A stretch of 64,000 bases of DNA from Eunapius fragilis (Eukaryota; Porifera; Demospongiae; Spongillida; Spongillidae): the NCBI GenBank assembly GCA_963681505.1, contig OY811971.1:16461734-16525733 (forward strand), in the 5' to 3' direction. Positions 1 to 11,019 of this stretch are shown piece after piece. The position numbers and the translations under genes are program-made. The notes below the pieces were generated by a model that worked only from the letters and a program-made list of their open reading frames with translations, was not told the origin of the DNA and did no database searches. The stretch's first letter is position 1, and the number at the start of each line of letters is the position of its first letter.

Positions 1-381
1 AACTCACCGGTACTACGCCCGAACAAAGCGACGTAAAGGTACGGCGTTACGATAGGCAGATTGAGCACAGTGTTTTACGTACCACAGTATAGTTTTTGTG
101 ACATGAATACGTCGTACTCGATATAAAAATTTTAAAAACTTACTTTTGACTAGGTGTGATACTCACCGGTATAGCGACCGTAGCTTTGTCGTAAAAATTC
201 TGAAAACTTGACTACCAGATAGCCAGATGAAAAATATGTGCCAACCGATAGTTAGTTTGTCGTCCAAAAAAAATTCTATAATCTAAGCCTTTAATTCGCG
301 CGCAATTATTGCCCTAGAGATAAAAACAGGTCATCGTCAATAATGTGGTCGATTGCACCCTGAAAATCATCTGAATGTGAA
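1..381. other. No recognised feature
   Basis: AT-rich non-coding sequence. An 'actcaccggta' word occurs near the start and again near 161, perhaps an old ~160-bp duplication. I see no gene or element end here. Confidence 0.4.
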
Positions 382-667
382 ACAAGTAAATAAAAACATT
401 CTCTACGAGAAAGTTGGTGGGATATAGGATTTGATTATGACATTGGTGGTGTAAAAAGCAAGGAAACAAGGTCTTATCAGAAGGGAAAATGTCATAGTCC
501 TATATTTAGCACATTTCTAGGGCATGTGTTGTTTGTGTGCTAAATATAGGACTATGACATTTTCCCTTCTGATAAGACCTTGTTTCCTTGCTTTTTACAC
601 CACCAATGTCATAATCAAATCCTATATCCCACCAACTTTCTCGTAGAGAATGTTTTTATTTACTTGT
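382..667. repeat. P1 foldback MITE, copy 1
   Basis: Long near-perfect inverted repeat of 286 bp. The arms are about 125 bp, begin ACAAGTAAATAAAA and end in its reverse complement, and flank a ~30-nt loop near 510-540. Related copies lie at 23833-24098 and 26423-26708, with a diverged relative at 62614-63815. In all three close copies P1 is followed on the same side by a T-rich linker and then repeat E2, so P1 and E2 probably belong to one larger composite. Confidence 0.85.
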
Positions 668-687
668 TTTCTTAATTTTTTTTCATA

Positions 688-1070
688 TATTATATAAAAC
701 CGAGTCCTCCAGCCGATTCTGAAGCTATTGGTGAAATTTTCATCGCTTAGAAATGTTCCTGTCCTGAGTTATGCGTTGCCAAGAAGGAGAAGAAGAAGAA
801 GAATAAGGAGAAGACGACCCGCCCCTTGTTCCGAGACTGGGTACGAGGACGGGCAGTACACTCTTGTTCTCAACAACCACGCGGTTCAGCGACATGAAAC
901 AAAAACGAAACTACTCATTTTTGACTTCTAGATCGATTGCTAAAACAAGCTACACGATCCGATCGTCGGGAGTGTTGTTACAGACGGGTCGCGTTTTTTT
1001 TAATGACATTCATAGTCGTGGTCAAATCCTATATGGAAGTTTCTAACGAAACTTCCGATAAAACAATCTA
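688..1070 (+). repeat. E2 repeat, left arm only
   Basis: Matches the left arm of the E2 foldback at 24262-24906. It stops just after the foldback hairpin centre (the GGAAGTTTC...GAAACTTCC region near 1035-1055), so the right arm is missing. Open frames inside it are shadows of the repeat. Confidence 0.7.
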
Positions 1071-1232
1071 CAAAACCATAAACTTTATGAAAAGTGTTCC
1101 CTTTACCACAATCCACGGATGCGTTCTTTTCCGCTCGCTCCTGCGTACCCGCCATTTTAGCCGTAAATGCCTTGGGACTTGAACTGCCAGGTCTGTACTT
1201 GTTAATTGGTCTGTTTTCCCATCCCTTTAAGT

Positions 1233-1989
1233 CTAATATCTATGATTAAGTGGTTTAGCGATGACACCAAATTCCTTGCTAAATCTGCGGTAATAATTCG
1301 CCAGTCCCAAATACTGTTGCTTATATTGAGGTGTGGGCCACTTTGCAATCACTTCGACCTTTTCCGGGTCTGTGGATATGCCCTGGGTAGAAACGATGTG
1401 TCCTAGAAACGTCACTTGCTGCTGGCAAAGTTTGCATTTAGTTGGATTCAGTTTTAACCCAGACTGCCTGAGATGGGTTAGTACAGCTGCCAAATGCTTT
1501 AAGTGCTCCGAAAGAAGTGCTACCAATAACAATGATGTCATCAAAGTACACTAAACAGCTTGACCATTTAAGGCCGCACAATACCCTGTCCATTAGGCGT
1601 TGAAAAGTAGCAGGGGCATTACAAAGGCCAAACGGCATTACCTTGAACTGAAAAAGTCCCTCCGGTGTTACAAATGCCGTCTTTGGCCTATCTTCTGTGG
1701 CCATTTTAACCTGCCAGTACCCACTGGCGAGGTCCAAGGTGGTGAAGAACTTTGACCCGCCTAACGTGTCCAATGTGTCATCGACTCTGGGGAGAGAATA
1801 GGCATCCTTTTTTGTTACAGTATTTACTTTTCTATAATCCACACAGAAACGCAAGCTACCATCCTTTTTCTTGGCCAGCACAACAGGGACGACCATGAGC
1901 TATCAGAAGGCGCAATAATACCGTTGTCGAGCATTTCTCTCAGCAAACGGCGCACTTCTTCTCGGCATGCCTGGGGAACGCGTCGGGGA
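1233..1989 (-). pseudogene. Gypsy-1 reverse transcriptase fragment
   Basis: The minus strand encodes the N-terminal RT segment (VPQACREEVRRLL, then MLDNGIIAPS). After a 1-nt frameshift near 1900 follow AKKKDGSLRFCVDYRK, TLDLASGYWQV, MPFGLCNAPATFQRLM and the catalytic YFDD box (LVYFDDIIV). A further frameshift near 1510 leads to the thumb region (FLGHIVSTQG and ANYYRRFSKEF). These are classical Ty3/gypsy RT blocks. Sequence ends near 1200 with no RNase H. The copy cannot encode an active polymerase. Confidence 0.9.
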
Positions 1990-1994
1990 AGCTG

Positions 1995-3112
1995 CACAGT
2001 GGTTTAGGACCAGGACATTTGGTAGGAAAGGATTTTTCATTTCAAGTGGAAAAACTGTTGTGTAATACCCTACAGTACCACAATATTAGATAAATCTGTT
2101 AGGATTCACAAAGTGTAAAGAGCCGTGTGAAGGGAAAGCATTAGTCATGCCATTTTCCACCCTAGCCTAAAAACATGAGCTAGTTATGTATCCGACAGTA
2201 CAAAGTCAATTATAAAGGAATGATTAGATAGAACTTTTTATTACCAATTCAATGATACTTGATTTATGACATTCTCATGAATTGTGCTAAAGATATTTGT
2301 TTGTTTGTGGTCCAAAATGACGCCATTTTTACCCAAATCTACTTTAGATTCATTGCTCAACGAAGCTAGAGCGCTATATACTGTGTTGTGTGTTTAAATA
2401 CTTTCATCTATCGTTGGCCCTTAGTATAATGCTCGCCGAATCCTGCCGATTCTTAAACCGACGCGACAAAACACTTCGTAACAGATCAATACTATAACGA
2501 TAATTTATTAATAACGGGTAAAAATAGCCACAAATAAGAGACTGGGGACTATTAAAGCCACTACGCTACGATGCAAGCGAAGCTGTTCTCGGGCCTTAGT
2601 GCTGTCTGATAGATAGCATTTGTGTTCTTAATGATGCGCCGTCTATGCTGTTTTTGTTAAAAACGAGAGTGCTTCGTGCGCGCGCACTTTTGTCTTTTGT
2701 TGTCTGTACGTGTACATGTTTATACTAGGGGAGTACAATGAGCTGAAGGAATCCCTTCGGTACGTTTATCAGCGATCTACCGAACGATTAAGTCATATTA
2801 AGATCAAAATATTTTGATTTCATTGGGTTGATTTTAATAAATTATTCTGAAATGACTATCAACATTAATTGCTATGATATGGTAGTAAATGTTTAGTATT
2901 ATTAAAATGTTTTGTTAAAATGTTTCAGTTCATTACAGTTGGATATATAGTCAAACTTGATTGTTTTGATTAGATTTTAATTAATTAACCATAATTAATA
3001 TCATGATTTACTTAGCACCACCTCATTATAAACAACAATACAAACAATTTAGGTTTATTGGTTCACAACAATTTGAAAATGTCCTGGTCACCTATGGTTT
3101 TAAACCACTGTG
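1995..3112. mobile_element. Non-autonomous element with CACAGTG (RSS-heptamer-like) ends, copy 1
   Basis: A 1118-bp insertion in the gypsy-1 pol region, flanked by a perfect 5-bp duplication AGCTG (1990-1994 and 3113-3117). Both ends begin CACAGTGGTTTA. A shared block GACCAGGACATTT follows; its GACATTT part starts 12 bp after the heptamer at the left end and 22 bp after it at the right end. CAC-type termini and 5-bp duplications are known for Transib and ProtoRAG, whose ends are related to V(D)J recombination signals. The interior is AT-rich with no supported ORF, so this is a non-autonomous copy. Assignment to the Transib/RAG lineage is inference. Confidence 0.75.
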
Positions 3113-3117
3113 AGCTG

Positions 3118-4010
3118 ATGGATTGGGGAAGCATTTCCTGTGCTAATAAGGTGGCGCAATACTGACTTTCGCCCCAATTCGTTACTTCTGAAACAGAACA
3201 TGCACATCTGCATATTCTTGTAACAACATGCACGTACAACTGTTCTTTCTCCTTAGTGCCCAAACAATCACCCACCTTGTTCACCAACTCCCACAACAAC
3301 TGGTTCGTAGTTGAAGATTCTCTGCTTGCTTTTGTGACTGAGACATTGAGTACAGAATCCTGTCCAATATGATCCATTTTAGCCAGTTCACTTCCTTTCT
3401 TCAGCTCAATGCTGCACTCTCGAGGATTAAGAATACGAATAGGAACCAATCCATCCGACGGACACGTAACGGCTCTGGCAACTATCACCCCATGACTCAG
3501 CTTAGGGTCATTTTCTATAATTCAAACACCGCCCAATGCCCAAACCGTATTGTCCACCGGTGTGACCATCAACTCCATTTCACACTCAGGAGAAACAAGT
3601 ATTCTTTCTGTTGTCACCAGTCCTACCGACCCCACTGTGGATGTCATTTCTTCCATTGCTTTCGGAGGTAGGAGTTCTACAGACACATCTGCTAATAGTG
3701 TTATCAGAGCAGTCAATAACACACTTGTGTGCCCTAATGAAATCTAATCCAACAATCGCTTCTACCCCAAAGGTCACTTGTTATGACAAAGGATCCATCT
3801 AACTGAGTACCACCAATGCACAAGGGCGCATGAAAACATCCTCTAACAGACAATGGAGTGCCATTAAGCCCCACTAGTTTTTTACCAGGCCAGGGCTGCA
3901 TAATAATAGGAACCCTTGTGTTCTCTATATCTCTCCATATTTTGCTACTCAACAATGACACTGCTGCACCCGTATCTACTAAAATTTAATATGGGTAGAA
4001 GCAATAGTTC
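3118..4010 (-). pseudogene. Gypsy-1 protease and pol linker
   Basis: On the minus strand LVDTGAAVSLLSSKIW (near 3985-3940) carries the aspartic protease DTGA motif. GLNGTPLSVRG and IVGLDFIRAH follow, then a linker with VARAVTCPSDGLVPIRILNP and ELKKGSELAKMD, typical of the spacer between gypsy protease and RT. The segment ends at the insertion of the CACAGTG-ended element. Frame changes are needed throughout, so this is a pseudogene. Confidence 0.8.
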
Positions 4011-4189
4011 CTTGTACACAAACCCTCAACATACCACTGGGTACCGACAAAGTGGGAACTGCTATTTGTGCTTCACTGTCCTGGGCCTTCAGTGCTCCTC
4101 CCCCTCATGGCTGGCCCTTACCATGGAGGATTTGAAGTTTCCCTGTTGCTTTGAATTCTTGCTACTCCAGCACCTATGCAATGTGTCCT

Positions 4190-4919
4190 CTCTATCCGCA
4201 GTTCCAACATATCGGCCCCCTTTTCTCAGCATCCTTTGCTCTGTCGGTATCTTGCTTTTCCTGTGAAGATGGATTAGATTTACTTACCACCATGACCTCC
4301 AGCTTGTCTAGCCTCTCATTCAATAGCTGTAAGGCTTTGGATAGTGGTTCGGACTCTTCCACTGCTGTAGCAGCCGCTACAACAGGTGTAGGGGTGGTGG
4401 TCATCTTTAGGTATGATTCCAGTTCAATAGTCATCATAACTGCCGCGTCCAAGGTCTCAGGGCACTTTTGACGTACGCCAAACGCAACCTGTGAGTTATC
4501 AATGTTGGAGAGAAACTGACCTAAGGCGAGGCGTTTGCGCACCTTTTCTTCCAGGTCACTGTATACGCCTTATCAGCCAACGTCCTCAACACATCGCCAT
4601 AGGTAGCCCAATCCTCGTCTCGCCGTCTAGCTCGAGTTGTCAGTTCTGCCCGATACAGCTCTTTTTTGCTGTCTGGTTCAAACCGCTGCTTGAATGCTTT
4701 AGTACACTCCTCATATTTAGTTTGTACACTAGCTGAAAACTTACGGAAAGCCATCCGAGCTTGACCAGTAATTCGGACCTTGAGCCACTTCATTTTCTCC
4801 TCGGCGCTCTCCCATTTGTTTATAGCCGCCACACTTTCAAAATGTTCGAGCCACTCCGTCCAGCTCTGTGGTTCTCCACTGAAAACCTCCGGTAACAGCA
4901 AGGGCTTCGCAGTAGCCAT
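4190..4919 (-). pseudogene. Gypsy-1 Gag-like region
   Basis: Starting at MATAKPLLLPEVFSGEP (first Met near 4919), the minus strand encodes a capsid-like stretch (WTEWLEHFESVAAINKW, then KRFEPDSKKELYRAEL). A 1-nt frameshift near 4565 leads into VRKRLALGQFLSNI and MMTIELESYLKM. A degenerate zinc knuckle (CWNCG, stop codon, then RTHC) ends it near 4190. The composition resembles animal gypsy Gag; the frameshift and stop mark it as dead. No LTR or primer-binding site was recognised upstream. Confidence 0.75.
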
Positions 4920-5518
4920 CTCCTCTAGCTGCCGACTACGCCAGTGAAATGATTGGCCAAAAGTAATGACAATCACAGCATTTTCAATACAGCGTTACAA
5001 AAATATATATACGATCAGTCATTCCATACATTTGTACTTTTGTGCGCAAGCGCACAATTCAACTCATTACTGATGCACTGGGTGCGTTGGCTCTGGTGGT
5101 ACAGACTGATTGTGAGACTGACGATTATGATGCTTTTGAGAAGGCGGTGTTCGACAAGAATGAGTGAGCAGCGTGTGGAGGAGAACTCACAGAGTGTGAA
5201 TCTGATGTAGAGGTAGTGAACAAGCTTGCTGTTATTTCGTTGAATATGGCTCGCGAGAAGATGAGGGAGCTCGTGCATGGTGTTATTTGAGTCTCGCATT
5301 GACTCCTTACAAAACCAAGCTCATAAGGGAACATTGGCTAGGGCAGTAAGCAATGCTTGGCAAACTCAGACTAGAAACAGATTTGGTTGACAATGAAGTC
5401 CACTTGATTTCCGAGTGGTTGCTGCGCCCCTCTCCTCTTACCTCTTATCAACCTGGCGTATTCCGTTAATAACTGCTGGGAGGATCAACAGGGGTATAGT
5501 TGACATTAACTACGTTCT
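4920..5518. other. Intergenic sequence, nothing recognised
   Basis: Expected position of the gypsy-1 leader and LTR, but I find no LTR, TG...CA boundary or tRNA-complementary site. The open frames are short and overlap each other. Confidence 0.4.
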
Positions 5519-5680
5519 AAAGGCCGACATACACGGGTCGATTTATCGCCTGCAAGGCTGCAACTCAAATGAATACGGGTGAAAATTCAGTAAACTAAAG
5601 TTTTACGGAGTTTTTACCTATATTCATTTGAGTTGCAGTCGATAAATCGGCAGGAAGTCGACCCGGGTTTGTCGGCCTTA
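5519..5680. repeat. Foldback MITE (~162 bp)
   Basis: Inverted repeat with arms beginning AAGGCCGACA and ending TGTCGGCCTT. The arms share the GGTCGATTTATCG and TGCAACTCAAATGAATA blocks as reverse complements. Confidence 0.75.
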
Positions 5681-5807
5681 ATAAGATTCTATCACAAGGT
5701 GAATCTCATTAGCGGTGGGTTGAGGCGATCGCGAGGAACACAAAACCCTAGCCTAACATCACTATGCTTCCCACATCTATTGCACCGTCATATCAACCCC
5801 GTGGTAT

Positions 5808-5838
<31 letters not shown>
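5808..5838 (+). repeat. Poly-G tract (31 G)
   Basis: Uninterrupted G run, one of several long G/C homopolymers in the window. Confidence 0.95.
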
Positions 5839-5840
<2 letters not shown>

Positions 5841-5861
5841 TGATAAGGGTACGGATACTAG

Positions 5862-6650
5862 TATACAGTACCGGCTCGGTCATTGATCATAGAGAAAATA
5901 AAGCGTATACATCTGTGTTCATAGCAACCGCTATGAAAACTATAATAGTTGGCTTAGTCCCAATGTATACGCTTTATTTTCTCTATGATCGAGCTGCGAA
6001 ATTTCTCTAAGACAGAGCCAGTACTGTAAATAGTTTTGATAGTGGGATATGATATGACCGCTAACAGCTAGAAGGCCCAATGATTCTCATCTATTGTTCG
6101 TTGTTCATTTTCCGTTGTTTTGAACCCCCTCTTTAGATGGATAGCTCGCACAAACCGTAGGCTCTATTCACCGCTCCCTGCCCACCTTGAATACCAGAGC
6201 AGATCACGGAGTGTGGGTAGTAATTCGCTATAATTAATTTCCAATCCCTCTCTAAAGTATCTATGGTTCAGAGAAAGTAAGAAAACTTGACGTGTACGCA
6301 AATCTAGCGCCAATACGACCCGAAGAACTGGATAGATGTGAGTAATATTTATAAAATGCGTGGTATAGTAGTTTGCGTAACTGATTACCAGCCTTAGTGT
6401 CTATGACGTTATAGAAACGCGCAATCATTACTGCGTGGTAGTCGTGTAAGCGTCTACAGACGAGGCCGGTTATGGTGTACAAGTGACCAGGCAGTGCTGT
6501 CATGGATAGTTCTGTCTAAATAAAGAGGCTAATAAACAGATGCAAGAGGCCTCCGCTCGTAAACATTCATATTAAAAACAAAAACCACCAACGGTGCATT
6601 AATTAGAATACATGCGTATTCCAACAAAGGCAGGGGCGGTGGAAGGGGGG
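5862..6650 (+). repeat. Dispersed repeat; inverted partner at 45640-46225
   Basis: Starts near TACCGGCTCGGTCA and contains an internal hairpin (ATCATAGAGAAAATAAAGCG near 5886 and its complement near 5970). From 6000 to 6650 it matches the reverse complement of 45640-46225 with scattered substitutions, including the GGATAGCTCG and CAGAAGATC-type landmarks and the MITE-like end near 6610. No coding potential seen. Confidence 0.75.
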
Positions 6651-6673
6651 GCAAGGGCAAATTCAATGTTGGC

Positions 6674-6700
6674 GGGGGGGGGGGGGGGGGGGGGGGGGGG
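6674..6700 (+). repeat. Poly-G tract (27 G)
   Basis: Uninterrupted G run, followed by a short C run. Confidence 0.95.
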
Positions 6701-6843
6701 CAGACCCCCCCCTTCCTCCATAATTGTGATACACCTTAATATGAATAAGCGTTAGCGGTGTGGTTCAAGTAATGTGATTCGCTGCCACGCCTGCCAGTAT
6801 GCCACTCATCGATTTAATTACCTGTCCAAAGGATTTAATACAC

Positions 6844-6999
6844 CGCAATTATAAATTATCTATGAATTGGTTGCGAAAGATGCTCACGCCTGCAAATAGG
6901 CTGCCCAGGTACAGAAAGGTTCCGCGTCGATATGACGATGGATTTCCCCAATTTGCTTTCAGTGATCCTCGATCCTATTACCGTCATAAGTATTTTTAG
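6844..6999 (+). CDS. Small basic ORF, possible terminal exon, unidentified
   Basis: An open frame ends at TAG (6997-6999). From an internal Met near 6862 it encodes about 45 residues rich in Arg, Tyr and Pro (MNWLRKMLTPANRLPRYRK ... FSDPRSYYRHKYF). Composition looks more protein-like than the surrounding sequence, and a candidate acceptor (CCTGCCAG) lies just upstream near 6797. I do not recognise the family, and no partner exon was found. It could be chance. Confidence 0.25.
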   Translation, partial: RNYKLSMNWLRKMLTPANRLPRYRKVPRRYDDGFPQFAFSDPRSYYRHKYF

Positions 7000-7337
7000 T
7001 TCAGCTAGAATTGAACGATCGGTCAAGTTTTTTCAACGCAATATCAATAGCTACCTTGGAGTCGCTGTTAATGAAGTCTGCCAATGGACATAGTTGCTTG
7101 CAGGAACTTTCAGATATGAAAGAACCCATTTTTAGCAAGGACGTTTGTTGGATAAGCTAGAGACCCAATTGTGAATGCTAGTATATGTGATTCGTGTGGT
7201 ACTACCCGAAGTTAAGAAAGATATATACCAGCATTAGAACCATTTGTGATGCCATGGCACAGCATGTGAACAAGAATCTCCGTTCTGAGGTGCATTTGCT
7301 ACTTTGATTGTACTTCACAATTCCAATAACATCAGCC
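7000..7337. other. Intergenic, nothing recognised
   Basis: No gene or element end identified before the TIR element at 7338. Confidence 0.4.
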
Positions 7338-9639
7338 AGTCTGGGGACCAGACAATATGGACGGTTTTGTTCCAGGTGTCTCCTCGCAGTACCACAGGAA
7401 TGCTAATAAACGTTATTGTGGGATTACCATGACAATCGCGGTACTCTGTAGTTAGGTACTTCAAGATTTTATTGAAATCGTGTTTTGTGTTGCGATTTTA
7501 TTATCATCAAAAAGAGCAATACAAATGCTGCAGAATGACACCTTAAGCATGATATTTGGTTTAGTATATCAAAAGTTACAGCGTTCCAAACACTGCATTT
7601 TGAGTGAACGGTACGGTATGCGCAATCATAGAAAAAATTGTGACGGTTTATGTTCTCTTTACTGCAGCTATTGTACCACTCAATATTATCTTGACAGAAT
7701 ATAACTACATGTAGGGTACACATATATATGCATACAAATTAGATGAAATAACATTTTCAGATATTTGCAGGTCATCAGTAACATAGTCAACTAAGAACTC
7801 ATAAACGGTCATAGTAGCGTCATGTCCTTCATTCTGATTTTCATCGTGTTTCCAGTAGGTAGCAGTAACTTTTGGCATATTTGACCTTTTGGAACACTTT
7901 ACTGATAAGACATGACCTTGGTAAAGGACATTTTGGTTGTCTACAAACCACATATGTTCAAAGTGAAATCCAATAATTATGGCTGGATTGGTGAGTATTG
8001 CAGTAATGGTGCTTCTCTGATTATCCTGTAGTTCTGTTCTGGGAACTCGTCATGTAGCTGGGCCTTTCCATCAGCCACATTCTGCAGTTTTTTTTGCAGT
8101 TTTCTTCTGAATGGGTTATTTCACACCATCTACTTGTTTGCTTCAACAATAAGTTTTCAGTTTTCAAATGTTTTATTGCAGCATCTTTCTGAGCCATCTT
8201 TTTCTTAAGATCCCTTAATTGTGAGCGAAGGTTGCTTTCAATTCTTAATTTTATACTCAAAGCCTGTTGTTGCTTGCAATTGTCATGCTTTCTGTTTAAA
8301 ATAGTTTGAAACTTTTGCTTCAGTACCTTCTTTGAAATCCAAATCTCTTTTAATTTCAATTGTCTGCATAGACATTGTTCACAGTGGGTCCTTAGCTTCT
8401 GTGAGATGGAACTACTTGGCTTGTCAACTACTGGACACAATGAGGTAGAAGTATGAGGTGCTGAAAGGATTTGAGTTGAAAGGATGAATTGCTCATCTAA
8501 GAGCTTAATCATGGCATCCCAATTCCGATCTAGATGCTTCTTGATTGTTTTTATTGTGTCTGTGAAACGTTGTATTGACCTCTGTAAGGCATCCAGTTCA
8601 CAAATGCTCCAGCTTGTAGAGAAGGCACTTTTTTGGCAGTGCCTGAAATGCTTCTATTTGTGTCATTTGTATATAGGTACATCACCAATGAGTCCTTTTC
8701 TTAGTACTTCAGCCTGTAGAATATTGTCATCACTCATATCACTTCTGAATTCTTCAAGATGCTTGATAAAATCAGCAGCAGTCTTCATCCTAATGTACAA
8801 AATGACACACATTTGACGATTTGTTTACAACGTCTACATATATTTTTACTTTGTGACCGTAAAGTAAGTCAATATAATTGGTCTGGGGACTAGGCTTGAA
8901 ATGATAACCTTGTTTAAAAGTACCTTGGGCATCGGTTGTAAATTACAGAATTCTAATCCCTAGTACTGTTGCATTAGCCATGAAAGAATCTCAACTAAAT
9001 AGTTGCGCCGCTCGAAGATTAAGGTACGCTCTAATTAGAGTTATAATGTGCTCGATCTTTAGACACATAAAACTATTTTCCACTGTTTTATAAGTTACAG
9101 AAACTAGTAAAAAAAAAGTGCTTGTTACACTAAAAGGTTTTGTACGTGATTTGGTTTTACAAAGAGCGCATATCAAGTGCAATCACGAAGGCCATTTGAT
9201 AACACCTTGGGCATCGTCTGAAGTCCATGAAAAAAGAAATGCCAGTAGATTATAACCTTTGGAACCTGTTTATTAAAACTTTATCCCCGCCGCTCAACAC
9301 ATACAAAAGTTTTGCAGAATATGAAAATCAACCATTATTTCAGCGCGCCAGAAATATTGAACAAGTCTAGTTTTCTAGGTTTTGACTGCACCAAGGCTTA
9401 GATAATTTAGTATCCTACCTGAAAAGCACAGCAGAGTCCTCAATTGCAACCGAACAAATAAAAACTAGCCTTCGCTTCTATATCCCGTACAACTTCAATC
9501 CGTCACTTCCGTCACAATTTTTACTCGTTATTTCGGTTACCACTTTTTCGGTACACGTACGTCAAATATTGAAGTACCTACTGTAGTGCTGGATAAGTAC
9601 ATTCCTCTGGCACAAAACCTATGGTCTGGTCCCCAGACT
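7338..9639 (-). mobile_element. 2.3 kb TIR element, AGTCTGGGGACCAGAC family
   Basis: Both ends carry AGTCTGGGGACCAGAC as inverted repeats. The terminal ~100-120 bp at each side matches the 196-bp MITE at 36902-37097, which is essentially the two ends joined. The interior (7705-8816, minus strand) has protein-like sequence. The right end abuts a G-rich tract, so a target duplication cannot be read. Superfamily not determined. Confidence 0.75.
7705..8816 (-). pseudogene. Coiled-coil protein fragment inside the TIR element
   Basis: Minus-strand reading starts with FIKHLEEFRSDMSDDNILQ and CELDALQRSIQRFTDTIKTI, then a Lys/Gln-rich stretch (residues 60-130 of a 163-residue frame ending at 8021) predicted as coiled coil (LRSQLRDLKKKMAQKDAAI). 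A frame change near 8030 leads to a C-terminal block FHFEHMWFVDNQNVLYQGHV ... TVYEFLVDYVTDDL, reminiscent of a small Tudor/chromo-like barrel; this resemblance is only by eye. No transposase motif is seen. The gene is frameshifted and its role in the element is unknown. Confidence 0.5.
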
Positions 9640-9657
9640 GGGGGGGGTAGGGGGGGA

Positions 9658-9659
<2 letters not shown>

Positions 9660-9695
<36 letters not shown>
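9660..9695 (+). repeat. Poly-G tract (36 G)
   Basis: Immediately beyond the right end of the 7338-9639 element. The adjacent sequence (9696-9745) recurs in reverse near 36845-36885, next to a C run and the related MITE. Confidence 0.95.
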
Positions 9696-9697
<2 letters not shown>

Positions 9698-9878
9698 TAA
9701 GGAACCAAAGCTGTAGATAAATGGGCTGTACCTAAAGAGAGAAGGCAGAAAAATAAAATGTCTCGTTCCCAGACCCTATTTATTGGTAAATAGGGTCTGC
9801 GACCAAATTTCGGTTGCAACGGAGTGTTACGTAAGAATTTAATTATACACATCAATTACAAAGCAAGTCACTCAGAAA

Positions 9879-9986
9879 TGTCACGTTGCCGTGTTTGTGG
9901 TGAGGTCCCGCTGACATCGAAAGATAAAAGGATTCTAAATCCGGTGATTGCTCCAGATGTCCAAAGTGCAGAGCCTGCTAAGTAGC
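9879..9986 (+). CDS. Tiny Cys-containing ORF fragment
   Basis: ATG-initiated 35-residue frame beginning MSRCRVCGEVPLTSKDKR and ending at TAG. Sequence after the stop in another frame is very basic (RYRRRRKGVGRPFK). It may be a first exon or remnant of a zinc-binding transposon protein. No partner exon found; weak call. Confidence 0.2.
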
Positions 9987-10425
9987 AAAAGAGGTACCGT
10001 AGCCTAAAGCCAGCTTTGCTTTTGCTGAAAGGTCTCTATAGGTACAGAAGACGTAGAAAAGGAGTCGGTCGGCCATTCAAGCTAACTATATTACTTCCTT
10101 ACTTAGGTTTTGCTTAAATGTCTGGTAGCAGGCTTTGCTCTTTTGTCTAGACACTTGTATTAGTAAAAGGGATTACGTACTCTGTGTTGTAGTGTCCCCG
10201 TAGCTACCAAAGTGTGTGGGAGGTCAGAAGTGGTGCCCGTACCTCCGTTGTAGCTGCTAGCGCTTATCAGGACAGTCCAACGAATCTCGCTACCTCCATA
10301 TATGATAGATAAGGTGTGACAGAGGTTGAAGCGTGTAGTTTGGGCCAGCGGGGTAACCGATAGTGTAGCGACCTCACCAAGAACGGAGACCACCTCAACC
10401 GACCGTACTAGTGGCCACGTATTCA

Positions 10426-10640
10426 CACTGTGGAAAAACACAGTTATACAGTACAGTATAACACGTGTGTATTCATTCGTTATACACATGTTATACACTA
10501 GAATACACATGTTATACGCACCGCGTATAACTCTGCGTATGGATACTATATACACAGCATTTCGTATAACGCTTATATACACGTACGGTATAACAGTGCG
10601 TATAACGAGATTAACATGTGTATAACAGCGTGTATTTTTT
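10426..10640. promoter_or_regulatory. CACTA left TIR and subterminal repeats
   Basis: After the TIR, many copies of TATACAC/GTATAAC-type words in both orientations occupy about 200 bp. In CACTA elements, subterminal repeats like these are transposase-binding sites; that function is inferred here. Confidence 0.75.
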
Positions 10641-11019
10641 AAGGGGTGTGTACGTTAGTCACGTCACTAACCTCAAGTCCCAGTTTAGTATGCTGTAATC
10701 TTCCGAGCATTTCATACTAAATCTTGGAAATGCGCTCCGCTTTCGTGCAAAGCTCCCGCATTTTAATCCGAATATTATTCAGTTGCCAATGAAGGAATGG
10801 TACATACATGTACATGTACAGTCGATGTAACAAAAAAAAAAAAAAAGTTCTATTGAGCAGCCAGCATCCACGGCAGAAGTCCGTCGGGAGGAGGGAGCCT
10901 CACGGGTGAACCCAGAGTGCGTTCTTTTCGCGCTGTTTTGGATGATCCATCGGCCCTCTTATCAATGTCATCCAGCGCAGAATTGAATTCCTCCGATCTC
11001 CAGCTTGGCCGCTTCCTCC

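Larger units (their letters stand above)
1200..4919 (-). mobile_element. Ty3/gypsy retrotransposon remnant (gypsy-1)
   Basis: On the minus strand I can follow, in order, a gag-like region, an aspartic protease with a DTGA motif, a linker and the first part of a reverse transcriptase. RNase H, integrase and LTRs are not found. Several frameshifts are present and a second transposon (1995-3112) interrupts it. This is a dead 3'-truncated copy of an old retrotransposon. Confidence 0.85.

Noticed and set aside
728-1182. Arg-rich ORFs near 728-1182 and their copies near 24299 and 26163
   Set aside because: They lie in the E2 foldback repeat and recur with it; no conserved start or domain.
10426-10450. 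CACTGTGG at 10426 as another RSS-like end
   Set aside because: The matching right end, 3-bp TCA duplication, subterminal repeats and EnSpm transposase identify it as a CACTA terminus.
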